Part shown: positions 23,851 to 36,349 of the stretch, one piece after another | Layout of the letters: every line of letters begins with the position of its first letter | How positions within the stretch are numbered: the first letter of the stretch is position 1 | Notes under the pieces: model-generated | What the model saw: the letters and a program-made list of their open reading frames with translations, nothing else | What the model was told of the DNA's origin: nothing | Databases searched by the model: none | Source of the DNA: Nelumbo lutea | Taxonomy: Eukaryota > Streptophyta > Magnoliopsida > Proteales > Nelumbonaceae | Reading direction: 5' to 3' | NCBI GenBank assembly: GCA_022828595.1 | Contig: JAKGHH010000004.1 | Location: forward strand, 80,876,270 to 80,940,269 | DNA: 64,000 nucleotides | Program-made: the position numbers and the translations under genes

Positions 23851-24425
23851 TAGAGGTGTAAATCGGACCGGCAAGGCACGGCCGTGAGGGGACCGTGTAA
23901 AGTGCGGGTCTGTGTCGTGCCAGCCGTGGGCCATTCCAGGCCATGCCACCTTCCTTAGAATAACTTGGGAGGTCGGCCCAGCACCGCCCACGGCCCAAGC
24001 CTCTGTGGGCCCATGCCGTGTTGGTTTGTGGGCCAAGCCTTGGTCAAGTTGGGCCGTGGGTTGGGCCAAAACTATTTATTTAAAAATTTTGAAAAAAAAC
24101 TTAAAATTTTAATTTTATATGAATTTTGATGTATACAATTGCTTATACATACAATAATTAAATAAATTGATATAATAAAATTGAAAACAATTGTTTATTT
24201 TATTAATACATTATATACTATATATTATTATATAATTATAATATATATATATATAAATATATATTATATATGATATATTATATATAATATAAATAATATA
24301 TATGGGCCATGCCGACACATGGGCTACAAGCGGCATGACCCGCTTGATCGTGTCGTGCCAGGCCAATCCAAAGTCGGGCCGGGCCTTGTCGGGCCATGAG
24401 CGGCATGACCCGATTTACACCTCTA
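23851..24425. mobile_element. Non-autonomous hAT element (575 bp) with exact inverted ends
   Basis: Left end tagaggtgtaaatcgg (23851) and right end ccgatttacacctcta (24425) are exact reverse complements over 16 bp. Flanks cgtgcgtc (23843-23850) and catgcacc (24426-24433) agree at 5 of 8 positions; all three differences are transitions, two at CpG. GC-rich gggccgtg/cgggccgg arms enclose an AT core (about 24060-24300). No transposase. Confidence 0.85.
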
Positions 24426-24433
24426 CATGCACC

Positions 24434-25296
24434 TATAAATTGAAACCCATGGAGAGAAGGCGCTTCTTTAAGTGGGTGTTCCAGAAATTCTTGATCTTGT
24501 TATCCATCCTTCTTGGCAATTGGGGTGCTATGTTAACCCACCTATTTCAAAGAATGCCATGCAATTTGATCATGGCTACTGGAGATCTCGCTAGGATTTG
24601 CACAGGCCCCCTTTCTCCTATGTCTTTTACTTTTTAGTGGTGAAAGTTAATAACGAAGAGGGTGAAATGTGCTTGCATCTTTTCGCCTAAATATATGAGG
24701 TCAAGAAAAACATTTTGCCCTCATAGCGGTTTCACATATTCACTTAATGGAAGGGTAGAAAGGTCTTTTTGCCATTTTTATCAATATTTAACAGGTTATT
24801 CACATGTGGTCCATCACAAGCATCCTTCATGTTACACATGACATCCTTATGCAACATCCATGTGATTCTCCTAAGTTTTATGCATTAGAGCTAGTGGGTT
24901 GGGCCTTCGGTTCATCAACTAATGGTGGAACCCATATCAGTCCCTAGGGGTGAGCAAAAAAAATCGAATCGATCGAAACCAAACTGAAAAATTGGTTAAC
25001 CGAATTGGTTGGTTCGTTTTCGGTTCGATTTTCTTAGAAAATCAATAGTTTCGGTTAACCATTTAAAAAAATTGGTAGTTAATCAAACTAGTCAATATAT
25101 ATATACAATAATATATATTTAAATAGTATTATATATATTATATATTATATTCTTTTTTTTTTGAAAATCGAATTCGACGGTCTGAGAGACTTTCAACCTA
25201 TCAATTTATTTATTTTTTTTTTAAATTGACAGTCTTGTCTTTTCCCCAGACTGATTGCCCCTTCTCTTTTTTTCTCTCTCTCTCTTAGATCTCTCT
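24434..25296. other. Intergenic, includes a lone hAT-like left end
   Basis: taggggtgagcaaaaa at 24945 followed by repeated ggttaaccgaa/cggttcg words looks like the left end of another hAT, but no matching right end or duplication was found. A CT-rich tract (25258-25300) lies next to the gypsy end. Confidence 0.45.
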
Positions 25297-25715
25297 CAAG
25301 ATAGTCCCTCTCCCTTGGCTAAAGCCTTGTCCACAAGGCTGGTTCTTGGAAACCTTATTTGAATTTCCTTCCATTGTTCCCATGTGGCATCCAAATATGA
25401 GGTGCCCTTCCATTGAATTAGAGCCTCCATTGTTGCCTTGTTTTCATGCTTAGCCACTCTGTCTAAGATGGTTTTAGGTATTGGATCCAAAGTGCCTCTA
25501 GACTATAAAGGTGAAAAAAATGGGATTAATAGTAGCATGCATCCCCACCTTCTTCTTTAACCATGACACATTGAAGATTGGATGAATTCAGCTTCCTTTA
25601 AGCAAGTCTAGCTTATATGCCATAGGTCCAATGCGAGATAGTACTCTAAATGGGTCAAAAAACCTGGCAGATAAGGGGCCCTTGTTTTAGCTTTGAAAAC
25701 TCGATTTTTATTCTT
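25297..25715 (-). pseudogene. Gypsy integrase C-terminus and chromodomain
   Basis: Minus strand: GPLSARFFDPFRVLSRIGPM (about 25620-25690), HPIFNVSWLKKKVG (about 25550-25590), then the chromodomain MEALIQWKGTSYLDATWE (25296-25490). Integrase chromodomains direct chromoviruses to heterochromatin. Separated by about 4.5 kb of insert from the rest of the integrase at 30205. Confidence 0.82.
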
Positions 25716-26850
25716 TTGATAGTGACTCCCTTCTCCACCTAAAGAGGCACCTAACTATGAGATTTTAGGTTCCCAATGATTGGGAGAGGGAAGATGTTAG
25801 ACACCCCTCTCTCCAAGTTGTTGTAGCAACCCAATTCAAGAATGGTCTAGGCTCAATTTCTAACGAAAATGTAGTAAAATTGTCCCAAGAATTTTCGAAA
25901 ACTATAGAAAAATGCTCTTAACTTCTCCTCATATTGATTTTGAGGTGATGTTATCAGGCCTTAGTACTAATTTCCCTAAGACCCTCGCCTTTCTACCTCT
26001 ATGCTTAGTTTAGAAAAAGTTGAGAACGTAAGTTCTCCAAGGTTTTATAACTTCAAGCAAGCAAGAACTAAACTGAAAAAAGGATTTCAAATCTAAGCAG
26101 ATGAGAGAATGGGAGACTTACCTCTCATGGATGTGACATTGACAAAGGTTTTCCAACAACTAGATTGAGTTAGAATGAAGCTTGAATGGGTTCTTAAGCT
26201 AGAGGAGTACCTAGTTGCAAAACCTTCAGTCTGAGAACAAAGGATGGAATTGAAGTATAAGGTTCAAGATACTTGGGGATTTCTCACGAATGAGAGCCTT
26301 ACAGAGATTGGGGATGCTTCTGAGGTCTCCTTTTGTTTTCCTCTATAAAGTACTTAAAGTTCTACCCTAGAGCTTGAGTTAGGTCTCTATTTATAGAGAA
26401 AGGGAGGGGAATACATTTAAATCTTGCCCAAATAGAGAGCATAGGCTTTAAAAGAGATTTTTTTTTAAGAAAATAGGCTAAGATTTTGGTAAAAAAATGT
26501 GCTCAATCTAACTTTCCTCTTTAGTGAAATGATTTTCCATGATTTGGAGGTGATTTTCACAGGTTTTGTGCGCCTAATGAGAGCTGGGGGCATGCTTATC
26601 ATTGCAGTCTCGAATTCGATGTAGTTAATGACATATAATGTAAATTTGACTTACTTATAAATGTTGTTTTGTCTTTTCTTAACTTCAAGTGGGGGTATCT
26701 TCGGATTTTTGGGCTTTTTAACTCTAATAGGCCTAATTTTATTGGTCTATGTGTTTTAACAAGTCAAGCAAGCAAGGGGCTAACGTTAGCACTCACCCTC
26801 TTGAGGTCTTAGGTTGGGATAACTGATGTGGCAATTTAATTTGATGCATT

Positions 26851-27586
26851 GAAATGAAATCTTTCTAGTTTAACGGTCAAACAAATGAATTAGGTTGTGA
26901 AATCTGGCATATATGTTTTTTTTTTCGAGTTTTTGAATGTAGTGGTGGGATTTGACTGGTCAAATAAAGCATGGATGATGGAGATCTATGGATGGTATAC
27001 TCTAATCAATGAGATTTATTGAAATAGAATCTTAGCTTGATGAAGGGTCAAACAAAGGAATTTTGTGATGAAATTTTAGAGATAAACATTTTTGAACATC
27101 TTAAATCTGATGAAAGTGAAGGATATTTGATTAGAGGTATAGATTGATATATTTGATTCAGATAAGGTCTTAGCTTATGGTTTATCAATCAACGAAAAGG
27201 CTTGAGATGGAATTTTCACTTTTTTAATGGTCAAAAAGAGGAGTTTGATCATGAAATTTAGCATACCAGGTTTTTAGTGTTTCTAAAAGTGGTGATGCTT
27301 GATTAATCAAATAGGGTCAAGATGATGAAGATCTATGGTAGCCAAGTTTGGATTAATGAGATTTGTTGAAATAGAATATTTGTTTAATGAATGGTTAAAC
27401 AAGAGAATTTTAGGATGCAATTTGGTGGATAGGCATTTTTAAACAGCTTGAATTTGATGGAAAGGATGGATATGTGATCAAAGATGTGGATTAAAGGATT
27501 TAGTTTAGCTCAAGGTTTGGGCTTATGAGTCACTAATTAATGAGAATGTCTAAAATGGAATCTTGCTTGTTTTGAGAATTTTGGAC
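26851..27586 (+). repeat. Diverged tandem array, about 170-184-bp units
   Basis: The anchor gaaatagaatctt (variants gaaatgaaat, gagatggaat, aaaatggaat) recurs at 26851, 27021, 27204, 27368 and 27552, spacings 170, 183, 164 and 184. The alternation suggests a dimer of about 350 bp. Each unit also has a gtcaaacaa(a/g)(t/g)gaatt-type box and a gatgatggagatctatgg- or cagcttgaatttgatgg-type box. Continues after the hAT, at 29637. Confidence 0.7.
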
Positions 27587-27594
27587 TTGGAATG

Positions 27595-27783
27595 TGGGGA
27601 TGGCAATTGTACCCACAAAACTAGGTTCCCAATCCGACCCAATCTGAATGGGGCAGATTTTCCCCGATCAGAAAATGGGGACGGGTTGGGTTTGAGGAAT
27701 TTTCTTTTACCCCGAACCAGGGACAGGGCGAGAATGAGGTCTGCATATAAATCCCCGAACCCAGTTGTAAATTACACTAATTC

Positions 27784-27826
<43 letters not shown>

Positions 27827-29628
27827 TTTTGTAAGTTACTTAATTAGGTTATGTTTTCTTCTCAGTTCAGTAGACCACAAAATGCAGTTCGTTGTCACTT
27901 CATCTTCATGACTTCACCTCTTCTTCTTCAGACTTACTTCACTTCTTCATAGTTCGCCCGCTAACTGTTGGAGAACAAATTCCGTTCTCCCTCTTTTAGT
28001 TTCAATTCGGTCGTCAATCATCAGGAAGGGTTTGTGCTTTTCAGCTTTTGGTTCCATTCTCCCTTTCTCAATCACAATTCACCCGCCGAAGTCCATTCTC
28101 CCTCTCTTGGTTCAGCCTTCAACTGCTAGGGAGGGTTTGTGCTCCCGTCAACCGCCGTGAATTTCAATCTCGTGTCATTTTCATCTAAGGACATGGTTTG
28201 TTTAAATCATTCAATGACTCCAACACTGACCATAACATTAAACTTTGAATGAAATTATGAAAGGTTGAAAACAATTTCAATAAAATCAAATACAAATTTG
28301 ATACGAGAAAACAATATTTAGTGTTTATAACTAAACCAATCTTTAGTGTTTAGAAAATAATCTACTAATGTCATCTTGTAGATTGACAACAACATTAAAC
28401 CAACGTTAGTTAAATGAAAAAAAAAAAACAAGAGAGTATAATAGATTTTGGAGTAATAGTCAACGGGGAAGGTATGTCAGGGATCACTCGTCCCCAAGTT
28501 CAATGGTAGCAGGGCGGGTACATGTTGGGGATTCCCCATACCCAATAGGGTTGGGGATGGGAATTGAATCTTTACCCTGACACCTGGGACGAGGTAGGGA
28601 CGGGTTAGAGGATTTTAGCCATGGGGCAGGGATGGGAAAGGGATGCCCCGCCCCATACCTAGGGATGGCAAGGAGTGCTTTGGCAGGGTCATGGGCGGGG
28701 ATGGGGCTAAAACTGAATCCCCAATCGGGTTCGGGGATGGGATGGGGAATGCAATCCCCGCCCCGCCCCAACCTCAATTAATATTTATATATATAATACT
28801 ATATATTATTTATATAATATTTATATTATAATATTATTATGAATTATTTAATTAACAAATAACAATTAACTAATAACTGTTAAGAGTCTCTTCTACTGTT
28901 CTACACTTCTACTGACCTCAACTAAATAACTCGATGAAGAACAAAGAAAAGAACTTTGGTAGTGGTGGCTGAAATTGAAACGGTAAAACCCTATTCTTCT
29001 TCTTCGCGATACTTCCAGTTCTAGTCTTCTAGATCTCAGGTAAGGCAATACCACAATGCAAAATCTCATGGGTTATCTTCTGCTTCATGGAATGGGATAG
29101 TTCTACAACACTTTTCTCTTTGGAAAATTCCTCCTTCATTTCAAGTTCTATGGGTTCTGATGCCTTCTGAATACGATTTGAATATTCCATTTTCCTAATC
29201 TGATATTTACTGTATTTAAAAGTGGGTGAGGCATTTTCTAAATATGAATTGAATCCTCCTTCATCACATTCTCTCTCCCTCTGCTTCTCCCAACGCATAA
29301 AGAACTATTTTGGAATTCCTTCCAAATATTTACGGTTTCAACCAGAGTGGTGGAGGCTTGAAAGTGAACAGGCTTTGTCTGGTTTTTGTTTCCAAATAGA
29401 AGGAGCATAGGAGGGACGAGAGAGGACATAGGGTGTTAAAAGCAATCGAGGATCTGGGTTTCTAACGGGGAACCCATCCCTATCAGGGTCGGGGATGGGG
29501 GAACATTTCTTTCCCTAACGGGGATCGGGGATGATTTGGAAATCATGGTCTGGGATGGGGAATGTAATCCCTGCCCCAAACCCGCCCCGTTGCCCTTCCT
29601 TCCCATACCCACCCTGTTGCCATTCCTA
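27595..29628. mobile_element. Large non-autonomous hAT-like element (2.03 kb)
   Basis: Left end tggggatggcaattg (27595); reverse complement of the right end taggaatggcaacag (29628). Target duplications ttggaatg (27587-27594) and ttagaata (29629-29636), 6 of 8 identical with two G-to-A changes. Ends are rich in ggggatgggg/ccccgcccc. Similar GC-rich blocks at 28450-28780 suggest a nested or partly duplicated relative (tagggatggcaagg at 28660). Contains (TA)n at 27786-27824, a diverged duplicated block at 27980-28160 (gggaagggtttgtgct-type), and an open frame on the minus strand at 29029-29298 without known motif. No transposase seen. Confidence 0.72.
27786..27824. repeat. (TA)n microsatellite
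   Basis: Uninterrupted TA dinucleotide run of about 39 bp inside the hAT-like element. Confidence 0.9.
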
Positions 29629-29636
29629 TTAGAATA

Positions 29637-30110
29637 GGACTTCTAGGTAGGTTAATCGTAAACGTCAAATCGAATTCTTTACTGATCGGATAGTTAAAAA
29701 AAATGAATTTTGGGTTGAGATTTGATGAGTAGGCATAGATTAAGGTGAGGAGTCAAGTGGATGGTTCCTATCTGAGAAATAAATGGTTGATATTGGTTTT
29801 CTAGCTCTAATTATTTAGGATCATTGAAATGGAATCTTGGTATTTTTAAGGTTGATCGTCATGGATTCAAGATGGGATTTGGGAGGTGAGCATATCTTAG
29901 TGTCCTTAGGGAAATGGGTGTGTTATATTTGGATTTGTGGAGTTGAAGTTTGAACATTGCATAGATCAAGACTGTTAGAGGGGAGGTTATCATGATGAAG
30001 TGCAACTAAGATTTAGTTTCCTAAGTCTTGGAGTTGTGTTTTATTAGATGATATTGATTTCAATGTTCTTGTTTGTCATGTGGATTGCATCAAAAGAGGG
30101 AATTTTGGGT
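29637..30110 (+). repeat. Continuation of the 170-184-bp tandem array
   Basis: After the hAT the array resumes with gaaatggaatcttgg at 29826 and related boxes about 166-171 bp either side (gtcaaatcgaattc near 29660, actaagatttag near 30005). More diverged than the left part. Confidence 0.5.
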
Positions 30111-30204
30111 TTTGGCATGTATTAGGTTGGTTTGATTTGATTTTCAAGTTTTGGGGTCTAGAAGGAGGGTACAAAGAGGTAAGGTGAAGGGATTGAGCAA
30201 AAAT

Positions 30205-33200
30205 TGAGTGCTGACATATATAGTTGGAGGCAGAGGTACACCCAATCACCTAATTCAAAATCTCTTTCATGTTGTGTTTATCAACTAACTTTCTCATTTA
30301 ATTTTGTGCAACACATAAGTTGCTTTGCTATCATGTAATCTCTAGCCTTCAGCTCCTCCTTCACCAATTGCACTTTGGTGGTCATCGGAATGTATGTAAA
30401 CAATGTTGGTGGTGGGTAACAATGCATCAATTGGAATGGGGTATTCTTTGCCACCGGATGGAATGTGGTACTGTACCACCATTTTGCTAATAGTAACCAC
30501 TTACACCACTCCTTGGGTTTTGTACTCGTGAAGCAATGGAGGTAATCCTTCAATGTTCTATTTAGAACCTCTGTTTGGCCATCACTTTGGGGGTGGTATG
30601 CAAAACTCATGTTTAGTGTCGTCCCTTGCAACCTGAGAAATTTCTTCCAAAATTGGCTCGTAAAGGTGACATCTTGGTCACTAATGATAGAAGACAATAG
30701 GAGTTTAAAAACACCCTCCATAAAATACCCGGGCCACCTCTTGAGTTGTATAGGGATGGGCTAAGGGCAGAAATGTCCACACATAGTAAGTTTATCCGCG
30801 ACCACAAGGATGACTTATTAACAATGGAAGAGGGCAAACATTCTATAAAGTCGATAGAAATGTCGTCCCATACCTTCTCCAGAATTGGCAGTGGTTGCAT
30901 TAAACCCAGATTCGGTACATTTTCTGATTTATATTGCTGACACACCTCACACTTCCTCACCCAAGACTTCACCTTACACCTCACACTTGTAGAACCCCTG
31001 AATATACCCTTGAAGGAGATGAATGGGCCTCTTAAAAAAAGCCACCGCCTAAATTTGGATGTAGAGCTCAACATGATTTACCCCTTGCACCGTATCAATC
31101 CATTTCTGTATTCATACTTAGGCCTAAGATTAGGCCCATTACAAATAGATTGCATCAGTGTTTGCATCATTGGGTCTTGTGCCACCTCCCACTTAAGCTC
31201 TTATACCCATTCCAAAACTGGTCGGGTAATGGTCAACAACTCCATGCCTTCTTTTCTAGATAGAGAGTTAGCAACTATATCTTTCCTTCCCCTCCTATAG
31301 CAGATTTTGAAATCATAGCCCATCAATTTCCCAATAAGTCTCTACTGGATAGGAGTATGTAATTTCTATTATAACAAGAATCTAAGGCTTTGGTGGTTGG
31401 TTCTCTACTGGGTAGGAGTATGGACACCATTTCTATATAGCCAAGACAACATCGAGTAATTCTTTGTCATATGTTGAAGAGTGTAGGTTCTTACCTTGGA
31501 GGACCTTGCTAAAGTAAGAAATGGGCTTCCCACTTTGGCAGAGCAGAGAACAACCCCTACGCTTGTACCACTTGCGCATGTTTCTACTTCAAACGATTGG
31601 CAGAAACTTGGGAGGGCTATATCTTCATAACCCTTTATGAATTTCCTGTAGTAACATATCTCCATAACCCTTGAGTCATTTGAATGCTGATTCTATTAGT
31701 TCATTCCACTCCCAATTTCCCTTTTAGTAGCTTGGTCAAAGGGTGTGCTATATCTCCATAACCCTTTATGAATTTCCTGTAGTAACATATTAGGCCCAAA
31801 AACCCATGAAGCCCCTTCATTAGTTTGGGCTTGGGCTAGTTTAACATGCATTGAATTTTGCTTTTATCGATTGTCACCCCTTTGTTGAGATTACATGATC
31901 GAGATAATCAATCTACTTCGAGGAAAACTTGCACTTGCTCGTCTTTAGAAACAAATGGTGAAAGCTTAGTATCTTCAGAACTACTCTCAAATGATCCACA
32001 TGCTCTTCAAGGTTGTTGATGTACACAAGTATGTTGTCAAAGAACACCAGCACGAATTTACGTAAATGTTCCTTGAATATCATTCATTAGTGCCTGAAAA
32101 GAGGAGGGGGCATTTGTCAATCCAAATGGCATAACCAAGAATTCATAGCGACTCTCATGAGTCTTAAATGTCATTTTGTGTTCATCCCCCACCTTGATCT
32201 AGATTGGTGATAACCGGACCTGAGGTCCCACTTAAAAAAGATGGAAGCTCCATGAATTTCATTAAGTAATTCATCGATAATAGGCATTGGAAATCTATCT
32301 TGTACGGTTGCCTGATTAAGGGTCAGTAATCCACACACATCCTCCATCCCCCATCTTTCTTCTCAACTAAAAGGATTAAGGCTGAAAGTAGGCTGTTACT
32401 GGGCCGGATGATTCCTTCCTTCAGCATGTTCTTAATTGGTACTTCTATCTCCTCCTTTTTGGTACTGTGGGTACCTATATGGTTTTACATTGATGGGACA
32501 ACTATCTAATAATGGAATAGCATAATCATAACTCAGGATGGGCCGATGGGGGCAGCCAAGTGGGCTTCAAACACTACTTTAAATTCTTCCAAATTGGCTT
32601 GTATTACTGGGTCCAGTTGGTCTTGGGCAATTTCTTCAATACAACTTAGTAATTGGATTAAGTATGCTTGATGGGCCTTACCCAAGGACTGTGAGGTCTT
32701 GGATGGGTCTATAATTCTTGCCTCCTTGTCTCTAAATCCCCTAAAAGTGTGTTCACCCTCATGGTCTGAATACTTATGGCACTGAGTGGAGAAGTCCCAC
32801 ACTATTGGGCCCAAATATTTTCCCCAATTAATCCCCAGAACCACATCATAACCTAGGAGGGGTAGCAAATAGATATCTGGGGTGATCGTGGTGCCTTGAA
32901 TGGAGAGAGGAACCTTGGCACATTTACCAGTTTCCTATGACTTCTCTCTACTAGCCACCATGACTTCAAAAGATGTGTTCTTAGCTGGGTATATTTGGGC
33001 CTTCTTAGGTCCCAAAATTATGAGTAGACCCACTACCAATCAATATAACCAATGGGAGGTTTAGAATTCCACTAGATAGTTGCATAACCAGGGTTGATGT
33101 CGTACCCAAGAGTACTTGAAGTGAGAGTGTTGTTTCTGCTTCCTGCTAACTATCTTCGTCCTCTGATGGACATCTAGTCGGATCTGATTCCTGTTTTGGT

Positions 33201-33660
33201 CCAACAATCCAAAAAAAAAAAATCTAGATCTTGCACTTGTGTTGGGGTGATACACCTCGTCACAGTTGTAGCACAGGTAGCCCTGTGCTCTTTGGCATCA
33301 GCCAGTGTTAACTTCTTTACCTCTGGCAGTCAGGCTAGTGACTGGGTTGGCTGAACCGGTTTAACTTTCTGTAAGTCTGGTTGAGTCAGCTACCTCTAGG
33401 CATTCCATCTATCCAGCCGAATAGCTCTGGTTGGTGTAGGGGGTTCCAACTTTTCCACCTCTGGTTGTAGCTCCAGTTTGAGGCCTACCACGAAACACCC
33501 TACAAGATGCTCCTTCGACCACCCCTTTACTCGACTTGACAAGAATTGGAAACTTTCCAAATACTCCTGCACTGTTGGTTTGAACTAGCTGTCCACTAAT
33601 TCTATGAACTTGATGCAGCGTGGAAGCAATGAAAACTGGGCTGGTTATGCAAGCACCGGG
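30205..33660 (-). pseudogene. Gypsy gag-pol remnant: zinc knuckle, protease, RT, integrase
   Basis: Minus strand. 33290-33660: Gag end (VQEYLESFQFLSSRVKGWSK). 33200-33290: zinc knuckle CYNCDEVYHPN. 32533-32868: end of protease (LLGYDVVLGINWGKYLGPIV). About 31400-32530: RT in several frames; the active site near 32040 reads VFFDNILVY instead of FFDDILVY, so a catalytic Asp is lost. 30281-31074: integrase (CEVCQQYKSENVPNLGLMQP, AYHPQSDGQTEVLNRTLKDY). Frameshifts and stops throughout; dead. Confidence 0.82.
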
Positions 33661-34161
33661 TGAACACTAGCTTCTAGCGAAGCTAAACGTAAATCTCTAG
33701 AGGAGAGAGAAAAGGTGACGAAAAAACTGAGTTGTCTATTAGTTTGGAAAAATAACAATATTTATAATACATTTGGAAATTGTACAATAACTAGGAAAGA
33801 AAAATTGTGATAGATCTTTAATCTGCTAGGATCAAACTCTTCTTGATCTTGATCTTTGTCTTGATAGGATCGAACATTCTTGGGCGATCTCCACCTTTCG
33901 ATCTCCCTGGGTGCATGACTTATCCTGTCTTCTTGGAATTACTTTGGATCTTGAACTTCCATGAGTCTTGGATCTGGATGTATCTTGAATTCTTGAATTC
34001 TTGATTTATCTTGAATTATTGAATTCTTGATTTATCTTGAATTATTGAATTCTTGATGGGTCTTGAATTCTTGAATTATCCTTATCCTGCAAGCTTCCTT
34101 ATCCTATGAATTGCCGCCCATATGGTGAGATGGGCCTCCATGATGGGATGGGCCTCCATCA
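33661..34161 (-). repeat. 3' LTR of nested gypsy, with internal minisatellite
   Basis: Begins on the minus strand TGATGGAGGCCCATC. Shares aaacgtaaatctctagagga, ctgagttgtctatta and acatttggaaattgta with the 5' copy. A minisatellite at about 33986-34080 is built from cttgaattattgaattcttg-like units; its copy number differs from the other LTR. Sequence 33661-33684 has no counterpart in the truncated 5' LTR. Confidence 0.8.
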
Positions 34162-35866
34162 TTCTCCCCCACTTGGGAAGAACTCGACCCCGAGTCGTGG
34201 CTAGGATATGCAAGTGTCATCTCTGATAGGTAGCGGTGAAGTTCAACCACATTGAATGTCTTAGAGATACCCATATGATTTGGTAGGTCCACGATATAAG
34301 CATTGTCGTTGATTTTCTTCATGATTTTGTATGGACCGTACTTCCGAGGCTGTAGCTTTTTGTAATTTCCCATGGGAATCCTTTCCTTTCTCAAGAATGC
34401 CATAACTTCATCATCAACGTCAAATACTTGGTGCCGATGATGTTTGTCTGCTGCCAACTTGTACTTGGCATTGGTTTGTTCCAGTCTCTGCTTCTCGGCT
34501 TCTTGGACGGATTGGATCTGGTCTGCCATCTGTTCTGTGGAGGTGCTGACATCGAACATTCTGGGTAGTTTCACTAAGTTCGGTGCATGATTAGGAACCT
34601 TATGTAGACAATGGAGAAGGGAGACCTACCTGTAGAGCTGTGGACTGCATTATTATATGCGAACTCGGCCCGTGCTATGGCGAAATCCTACTGTTTTGGT
34701 CTCTCACGACAGATACTACGAATCAAGTTACCAAGGGTTCGATTCACCACTTCTATCTGTCCATCCATCTGCGGATGGACTGTACTGCTGAAATTTAGTG
34801 ATGAGTCAAATAACCTCCACAGGGTCATCCAAAAGGGACTTAAGAACCTTGTATCTTGATTTGATGTGATAGTCTTGGGTACCCCATGTAAACAAACAAC
34901 CTCCCGAAAAAATAATTTGGCTGTTGCTGATGCATCTGCTATTTTCTTGCATGGAAGGAAGTGAGCCATCTTAGAGAACCTGTCAACCACTATGAAGATG
35001 GAGTCCATATTTCTTTGGGTTTTTGGCAAGCCAAGCACAAAATCCATGGACAAGTTTTCCCAAATAGCAGTAGGAACGGGTAGAGGTATGTAGAGACTAG
35101 TATTTTGGGTTTGTCCCTTAGTTGTCTGACAAATATAACATCTACTCACAATAGTGGACACATCCTTTCTTAATTTTGGCTAGTAGTATCGCTCCTTAAC
35201 TGCTTCAATTTTTTGTCCCTTCCCAGGTGTCTTGCTAATCCACCCCATGCAGATCCCTGATGATCTGTTCGTGGAGGGATGTGCAAGGGATGCACAACTG
35301 TTCCCCCATCATAAATGTAAAAATCATATGTTGGCTATTGATTCACACATTTCTCCCATACCTGTTGGAAGTCCTCATCCTAGGCGTATAGGTCTTTTAA
35401 GCACTCAAAGCTCACAATCTCAATACTAAGGGTCATGATGAGGGCAACACGTCTACTAAGGGCATCGACCACTTTATTTTGTTGTCTAGCCTTATACACA
35501 ATTTTGTAGGGGAATTTGTCAAGGAAAGTAGACCATCTTGCATGCAAATCACTTCTTAATTGTTTCTGCCCACTAAGATACTTTAGGGCCTAGTGGTCAA
35601 TGTAAAGAACAAATTCTTTTGCAATTAAATAGTGTTCCCATGTTTTCAAGGCTCTCACCACAGCATAGAACTCTTTGTCATAAGTGGACCACTTTCTCCT
35701 GGATTCACATAACTTTTCACTGAAGAAAGCAATGGGTCTCTTTTCTTGGGACAATATAGCCCCTATGCCAATTCCACTGGCGTCACATTTAATTTCAAAT
35801 AATTTATCAAAATCTAGTCAAGCAAGGACAGGAGCAGTACATAACTTTTCTTTTACAATACATAAA
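34104..35866 (-). pseudogene. Nested gypsy RNase H and integrase remnant
   Basis: Minus strand. About 35580-35860: RNase H ([28 protein letters not shown]). Near 35460: VVDALSRRVAL. 34688-35161: integrase zinc end and core ([44 protein letters not shown]). 34104-34574: integrase C-terminal domain (RKYGPYKIMKKINDNAYIVD) ending in a His/Gly/Ser-rich tail with a repeated GGPSHH. The last two blocks are fairly open; the front is lost. Confidence 0.82.
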
Positions 35867-36349
35867 CGTAAATCTCTAGAGGAGAGAGAAAAGGTGACGA
35901 AAAAACTGAGTTGTCTATTAGCTTGGAAAAATAACAATATTTATAATACATTTGGAAATTGTAGAATAACTAGGAAAAAAATTGTGATAGATCTCTAATC
36001 TGCTAGGATCGAACTCTTCTTGATCTTGATCTTTGTCTTGATAGGATCGAACACTCTTGGGCTTGATCTCCATTGTCCAATCTCTCTAGGTGCATGACTT
36101 ATCCTGTCTTATTGGAATTACCTTGGATCTTGAACTTCCTTGAGTCTTGGATCTGGATGTATTTTGAATTCTTGAATTATCTTGGATTCTTGAATTCTTG
36201 ATTTATCTTGAATTCTTGATGGGTCTTGAATTCTTGAATTATGGGATAATCTTGAATTCTTGAGTTATCCTTATCCTGCAAGCTTCCTTATCCTATGAAC
36301 TGCCGCCTATATGGTGAGATGGGCTCCATGATGGGATGGGTCTCCATCA
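35867..36349 (-). repeat. 5' LTR of nested gypsy, truncated at its 3' end
   Basis: Matches 33685-34161 almost throughout; ends ctccatca at 36349. On its internal side it is fused to RNase H coding sequence at about 35866. Confidence 0.8.

Larger units (their letters stand above)
25715..30205. mobile_element. Unclassified insert with internal tandem repeats, inside gypsy integrase
   Basis: About 4.5 kb separates two parts of one integrase reading frame; about 2.0 kb of it is a nested hAT. It holds gggaagatgttagacacccc near 25785, reminiscent of the gtgttaggcaccc stretch of Tat-lineage LTRs, and a 170-180-bp tandem array. No coding sequence is recognised, and the exact ends and target duplication are unresolved. 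Confidence 0.5.
33661..36349 (-). mobile_element. Second Ty3/gypsy element, internally deleted, nested in the first
   Basis: LTRs at 33661-34161 (3') and 35867-36349 (5') flank an interior that begins abruptly in RNase H and runs through integrase. Gag, protease, most of RT, the primer-binding site and the last part of the 5' LTR are gone. Polypurine tract aagtgggggagaa (minus strand) abuts the 3' LTR at 34162. Host Gag sequence lies on both sides. No clear target duplication (right flank gaact). Confidence 0.83.

Noticed and set aside
24302..24637. 111-codon open frame on the plus strand
   Set aside because: Its first part lies inside the hAT element and the rest has no family motif or splice context.
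24945..25295. Complete hAT element starting taggggtgagc
   Set aside because: No matching right end or 8-bp duplicate of tcagtccc found.
26851..27586. CRISPR-like array
   Set aside because: Repeats are long, diverged and directly adjacent without spacers, in plant DNA.
29029..29298. 89-codon open frame on the minus strand as a gene
   Set aside because: It lies inside a hAT-like element, with no recognised domain; kept only as a possible captured fragment.
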